From: Bolinopsis microptera
Lineage: Eukaryota; Ctenophora; Tentaculata; Lobata; Bolinopsidae
NCBI RefSeq assembly: GCF_026151205.1
Contig: NC_087077.1
Location: 7,679,983-7,743,982, forward strand
Reading direction: 5' to 3'
DNA: 64,000 nt
The notes under the pieces were generated by a model. It had not been told where the DNA came from and ran no database searches. It was given only the letters and a program-made list of their open reading frames with translations. Shown in pieces: positions 58,564 to 64,000 of this stretch; the first letter of the stretch is position 1, and each line of letters starts with the position of its first letter. Made by a program: the position numbers and the translations under genes.

Positions 58564-60453
58564 GTGAGGGTAGTAATGTGAGGGTACTGAAGTGAGGGTA
58601 GCAATGTGAGGGTAGCAATGTGAGGGTAGCAATGTGAGGGTACTGAAGTGAGGGTAACAATGTGAGGGTACTGAAGTGAGGGTAGCAATGTGAGGGTAGC
58701 AATGTGAGGGTAGCAATGTGAGGGTACTGAAGTGAGGGTAACAATGTGAGGGTACTGAAGTGAGGGTAGCAATGTGAGGGTAGCAATGTGAGGGTACTGA
58801 AGTGAGGGTACTGAAGTGAGGGTACTGAAGTGAGGGTAACAATGTGAGGGTACTGAAGTGAGGGTAGCAATGTGAGGGTACTGAAGTGAGGGTACTGAAG
58901 TGAGGGTAACAATGTGAGGGTACTGAAGTGAGGGTACTGAAGTGAGGGTACTGAATTGAGGGTAACAATGTGAGGGTACTGAAGTGAGGGTAGCAATGTG
59001 AGGGTACTGAAGTGAGGGTACTGAAGTGAGGGTAACAATGTGAGGGTACTGAAGTGAGGGTACTGAAGTGAGGGTACTGAAGTGAGGGTAACAATGTGAG
59101 GGTACTGAAGTGAGGGTACTGAAGTGAGGGTACTGAAGTGAGGGTAACAATGTGAGGGTAGCAATGTGAGGGTAGCAATGTGAGGGTACTGAAGTGAGGG
59201 TAACAATGTGAGGGTACTGAAGTGAGGGTAGCAATGTGAGGGTAGCAATGTGAGGGTAGCAATGTGAGGGTACTGAAGTGAGGGTAACAATGTGAGGGTA
59301 CTGAAGTGAGGGTAGCAATGTGAGGGTAGCAATGTGAGGGTAGCAATGTGAGGGTACTGAAGTGAGGGTAACAATGTGAGGGTACTGAAGTGAGGGTAGC
59401 AATGTGAGGGTAGCAATGTGAGGGTAGCAATGTGAGGGTACTGAAGTGAGGGTAACAATGTGAGGGTACTGAAGTGAGGGTAGCAATGTGAGGGTAGCAA
59501 TGTGAGGGTACTGAAGTGAGGGTACTGAAGTGAGGGTACTGAAGTGAGGGTAACAATGTGAGGGTACTGAAGTGAGGGTAGCAATGTGAGGGTACTGAAG
59601 TGAGGGTACTGAAGTGAGGGTAACAATGTGAGGGTACTGAAGTGAGGGTACTGAAGTGAGGGTACTGAAGTGAGGGTAACAATGTGAGGGTACTGAAGTG
59701 AGGATAGCAATGTGAGGGTACTGAAGTGAGGGTACTGAAGTGAGGGTAACAATGTGAGGGTACTGAAGTGAGGGTACTGAAGTGAGGGTACTGAAGTGAG
59801 GGTAACAATGTGAGGGTACTGAAGTGAGGGTACTGAAGTGAGGGTACTGAAGTGAGGGTAACAATGTGAGGGTACTGAAGTGAGGGTAGCAATGTGAGGG
59901 TACTGAAGTGAGGGTACTGAAGTGAGGGTAACAATGTGAGGGTACTGAAGTGAGGGTAGCAATGTGAGGGTACTGAAGTGAGGGTACTGAAGTGAGGGTA
60001 ACAATGTGAGGGTACTGAAGTGAGGGTACTGAAGTGAGGGTACTGAAGTGAGGGTAACAATGTGAGGGTACTGAAGTGAGGGTACTGAAGTGAGGGTACT
60101 GAAGTGAGGGTAACAATGTGAAGGTACTGAAGTGAGGATAGCAATGTGAGGGTACTGAAGTGAGGGTACTGAAGTGAGGGTAGCAATGTGAGGGTACTGA
60201 AGTGAGGGTACTGAAGTGAGGGTACTGAAGTGAGGGTAACAATGTGAGGGTACTGAAGTGAGGGTACTGAAGTGAGGGTACTGAAGTGAGGGTACTGAAG
60301 TGAGGGTAACAATGTGAGGGTACTGAAGTGAGGGTAGCAATGTGAGGGTACTGAAGTGAGGGTAGCAATGTGAGGGTACTGAAGTGAGGGTACTGAAGTG
60401 AGGGTAGCAATGTGAGGGTACTGAAGTGAGGGTACTGAAGTGAGGGTAACAAT
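58564..60453. repeat. 14-bp minisatellite, exactly 135 units (1.89 kb)
   Basis: Units are GTGAGGGTA plus a 5-base variable part: CTGAA, GCAAT or ACAAT (one terminal GTAAT). Only a few point variants occur. ACAAT units recur every 4-6 units, giving a loose higher-order pattern. On the minus strand all three frames are stop-free for about 600 codons, which follows from the unit sequence and is not coding. Confidence 0.97.
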
Positions 60454-60972
<519 letters not shown>

Positions 60973-61189
60973 TATGTGACTTATTTGTAGCGTGAAGTTT
61001 AAAAAAGTGCACTACATCCAGAAACCAAGTGTCCAATAGCCTTCACTGCCAGTAACACTCTCTAGCGCTTTGGCTGCTAAAATTCAAATTCCTGTACTCA
61101 ACTCTCTTACTGATGACAACCGGATGGCAAGTGGCCAAAAACTAAGGAGCTATACGTATTAAAGTTCATGAGTTTGAGGCTTATCCCAT

Positions 61190-64000
61190 GCACAGTGTTT
61201 TTAGGCCCCAAAGGTTTTACTCTATTACGGGTAAACCTAGGATGCTGCAGATTCAACTCTGTACATTCAGACCGTCTGTGCGTGGTGAAGAGCCACATCC
61301 TGCTCGAGGTGGGGCTGCATGCAACTTCAGTGATGGAGTTGTAACTGAACACAGCGGATCTAGGGGTGCACCCCCGAAAAACAAGCCGGGCATCCTCAGA
61401 ACAAGCCCGTGATGATGGTGATGTGGGTTAATCTAGATGTAACAGATTCCGGAACTATGGGAGCACCATCTGTCATCTTACCGTTTTATTTACTGTACGT
61501 GGGAACATCTACTGATGAAGTAGCTATCAAGGGAGCCATTCCAGTGGCGCAGGTGGCTCACGTGTCACATAGCCAACAGAAAAGAAACATGATGAATAGT
61601 TCTTACAGCACTAGGGTATCAGCCCCTACTTTTGTTTCTGGACGAGAAGGTGGTAATGATTTCACCAACTTAAATCCGAATGGAAGGTTGGTGAATGATG
61701 AGCCTAATCAACCTGAAACACCCAACAGCATAAACGAAAACAACAAAAAAAGTTTATTTTCATGTACCGACATTACCTGGGTAGGCACTCTTAACACTAG
61801 AACGATAAGAACTACCCAGAGGAAACTGGAGATGGTACATCTTTTCGAGAAGAGTGGCGCAGAGATTGTAGGTATCCAAGAGCACAGGATAGTTCATGAA
61901 GAGCCTGTCAGAGTAGAGAGAGTTGGCAAAAGCAGCTATCTAATTACTTCATCAGCTACTAGGAATAGGGCCCAGGCATCAGTGGGCGGAGTGGGATTCA
62001 TCCTAACAAGCAAGGCATTTGACGCAACTACGGAGATAACACCAGTGACGGAGAGAATCCTTAAGATATCTCTCAATTGGAATCCTAAACCAACCTTCGT
62101 CTGTGTCTATGGACCTACGGAGGCAGATAGTGTAGAAGCAGCAGAAAAGTTTCATAACGATCTAAGGTGTGCAGTCTCGCAGATCCCTGCTCACAACTTC
62201 TTGGAGGTGATTGGGGATTTTAACGCTCACCTATCAAAGAGGGACGAGAATGACTGTGGTTGGTATTTCCATGAGAGAACCAACAGAAATGGGGAGCTGC
62301 TTCGGGATACTGCCCTGGAATGTAATCTGGAGATTACAAACACCAGGTTCAGAAAGAAGCGGGGTAAGATGTGGACTCACCTATCGGATGGAACCCTGAA
62401 TAAGTCTCAGATAGACTTTATTCTAGTGAGGAAGAAGTGGAGGAACAGTATCAAAGACACTGAAGTCTACAGTTTCTTTAGTACATTGGGTACTGATCAT
62501 AGATTTGTTTTGTCTAAGATCAAGCTATCTCTTCGACGAGCAAAAAAGCAACCCAAGAAAACCTGGTATAATTGGGGAGCACTAAAATCGGATGAAGACC
62601 TACAGAAGAGATATGCAGTAGAAGTCAAGAATCGGTACTCTGCTTTATGCGAGCAAACCGATGAAAGTGAGGTTACGGAACTGTATGGGCATTTTGTTGA
62701 TGCGATTGCTGATACCAACAAAGCCATACTGCCTAAGAGAGAAAAGAAGAGACGTGACGATTTCGCGGGTGATCAGCGAGTTCAAAACGTGCGTACAGCG
62801 TTGCAGCAAGCAGAGACTGTCTATCACCGGGATCCTAGTAAAGACAGTCGACTGTCTGTTAACGTACTTAAAACTGAACTGGATCAGGTGTACCAGGACA
62901 TCTTTGAAGAAGATCTAGTTGCCAAGGTTAAAAGGGTCGAAATGGCTGCAGACAGATGCAAAAATAAAGAAAGTTGGAATGTCATAAATGAGATTACTGG
63001 TAGGAAGGCCAAGGGGGCAACTCAAATAAGGGGCAACGGAGCCGAAGAGAGGAAGGAAAATTGGCTTAGGCATTTCACGAATCTGTTAGGGAGTACACCT
63101 GATGTGGAAAACGAACATCCTAGGATCGAGACTCAATTTGAAGGACTCAACATCAGTACAGAACCTTTTACTCTAGAGGAGCTCAAAGCTGCTAAACTCA
63201 GGATTAAAGAAGGTAAAGCACCAGGTGATGACGGTATACCACCTGAAGTCCTCAAAAGATGCGACCTGGATGAAATCGTGTTGTCCTTCTGCAACAAAGC
63301 CCTGACAGATGGTATTGCGCCAGATCAGTGGAGGATAAGCAACATCATTCCGGTCCCCAAAAAGGGAGACTTGACAAACCCTGGAAACTGGAGGGGGATA
63401 TCTTTGACTTCACTTGTAGCAAAGACTCTTAATAGAATGGTGCTTAATAGGATCCAGCTGGCTATAGAAGGGGTACTTAGGGACACTCAGAATGGTTTTC
63501 GGGAAGGACGGTCCACTACTAGTCATATCTTGGCACTCAGAAGGATACTAGAGGGGGCTAGACAGAGAAATCTACCGGCAGCTATGGTGTTTGTTGATTT
63601 TAAGAAGGCCTTTGATTCACTTCACCGGGGAATTTTGATGCAAATACTAAAGGCCTATGGGATACCAGACAGTATTGTGGATATCATTAATCTACTCTAT
63701 GTAAACACAAAGGGCAAAGTTATTACACCTGATGGGGATACTGAGCTATTTGATATCCTGGCAGGAGTTCTTCAAGGGGATACTTTAGCACCATACTTGT
63801 TTATTATAGCCCTTGACTATTGCATGAGACAAGCCTTAAGCAAGCACCCTGAAATAGGATTTACCATTAAGCCTTATAGGAGTAGGAGAGTTAAGGCGGA
63901 GAAGATATCAGACACTGGTTTTGCAGATGACATTGCTCTGATAGCAGATACTGTAAAGGAGGCAGAGACGCTGATGCTAGAGGTAGAAAGGGTTGCTGCT
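61190..64000 (+). mobile_element. Non-LTR retrotransposon running off the right edge
   Basis: The 5' UTR-like region from about 61190 leads into the long ORF at 61412. The 5' boundary is approximate, and the 3' end is outside the window. Confidence 0.75.
61412..64000 (+). CDS. LINE ORF2-like polyprotein (endonuclease plus RT), 3' incomplete
   Basis: The first ATG at 61412 follows an in-frame TAG at 61361. The frame stays open for 863 codons to the window edge. A polar N-terminal segment of about 120 residues precedes an APE endonuclease: WVGTLNTRTIR, GIQEHR (catalytic Glu), VYGPTEA, GDFNAH, SQIDFILV and GTDHRFV. RT follows: GKAPGDDGIPPEVLK, NWRGISLTSLVAKTLNRM, NGFREGRSTTSHI, FVDFKKAFDSL (motif A), GVLQGDTLAPYLFIIALDY and FADDIALIAD. 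All catalytic residues seen so far are intact, and no frameshift is visible. It is a different clade from the four LINE lineages to the left. The exact family is uncertain (RTE-related is one guess). Confidence 0.9.
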   Translation, partial: MMVMWVNLDVTDSGTMGAPSVILPFYLLYVGTSTDEVAIKGAIPVAQVAHVSHSQQKRNMMNSSYSTRVSAPTFVSGREGGNDFTNLNPNGRLVNDEPNQPETPNSINENNKKSLFSCTDITWVGTLNTRTIRTTQRKLEMVHLFEKSGAEIVGIQEHRIVHEEPVRVERVGKSSYLITSSATRNRAQASVGGVGFILTSKAFDATTEITPVTERILKISLNWNPKPTFVCVYGPTEADSVEAAEKFHNDLRCAVSQIPAHNFLEVIGDFNAHLSKRDENDCGWYFHERTNRNGELLRDTALECNLEITNTRFRKKRGKMWTHLSDGTLNKSQIDFILVRKKWRNSIKDTEVYSFFSTLGTDHRFVLSKIKLSLRRAKKQPKKTWYNWGALKSDEDLQKRYAVEVKNRYSALCEQTDESEVTELYGHFVDAIADTNKAILPKREKKRRDDFAGDQRVQNVRTALQQAETVYHRDPSKDSRLSVNVLKTELDQVYQDIFEEDLVAKVKRVEMAADRCKNKESWNVINEITGRKAKGATQIRGNGAEERKENWLRHFTNLLGSTPDVENEHPRIETQFEGLNISTEPFTLEELKAAKLRIKEGKAPGDDGIPPEVLKRCDLDEIVLSFCNKALTDGIAPDQWRISNIIPVPKKGDLTNPGNWRGISLTSLVAKTLNRMVLNRIQLAIEGVLRDTQNGFREGRSTTSHILALRRILEGARQRNLPAAMVFVDFKKAFDSLHRGILMQILKAYGIPDSIVDIINLLYVNTKGKVITPDGDTELFDILAGVLQGDTLAPYLFIIALDYCMRQALSKHPEIGFTIKPYRSRRVKAEKISDTGFADDIALIADTVKEAETLMLEVERVAA

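Noticed and set aside
58564-60453. CRISPR-like repeat array
   Set aside because: Contiguous 14-bp units without spacers in a eukaryotic context.

Overview
The window looks like nuclear DNA of an invertebrate animal. It is AT-rich. Its genes have many GT-AG introns and sit among degenerate transposons, microsatellites and minisatellites. I cannot name the phylum from sequence alone. The four protein-coding genes are animal housekeeping genes, and the retrotransposon mix (CR1-like with a PHD finger, L2-like, an RNase H-bearing clade, a tRNA-derived SINE) suits a marine invertebrate, but that is inference.

Host genes lie in two convergent pairs. At the left, the 3' half of VCP/p97 (+, 113-2947) faces a complete PP1-type phosphatase catalytic gene (-, 16985-4130, ten coding exons, 317 aa). 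At the right, a complete eIF3b gene (+, 43346-51434, fifteen coding exons, 677 aa) faces the 3' four exons of an SLC35E1-like transporter (-, 58056-54949). I rebuilt every exon by hand from splice sites and reading phase. In all four genes the phases close with no frameshift.

Between the pairs (about 17-43 kb) is a transposon-rich block. It holds a decayed LINE lacking part of its RT (18.6-20.2 kb), an L2/CR1-like LINE with a Lys-Asp hexanucleotide expansion (21.2-25.0 kb), and a CR1-like LINE with an intact ORF2 and an ATGA ORF1/ORF2 overlap (25.8-29.9 kb). It also holds a mariner-like TA-flanked element, a tRNA-derived SINE, four copies of a hAT-type MITE family (one of them in a PP1 intron), and an RNase H-bearing LINE inserted into an array of RFX X-box-like 22-bp repeats (36.9-39.6 kb).

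Directly after that array are three copies of a motif that folds into a basal stem with two hairpins, with compensatory base changes between copies (39.55-39.97 kb). I could not assign it to any family I know, and it is the best candidate here for something undescribed.

Simple repeats are extreme in places: an uninterrupted (AC)n of about 680 bp in a PP1 intron, a G25...C18-bounded inverted-repeat element in an eIF3b intron, and a minisatellite of exactly 135 units of 14 bp upstream of the visible SLC35E1 exons. The window ends inside a LINE whose reading frame is open for 863 codons.
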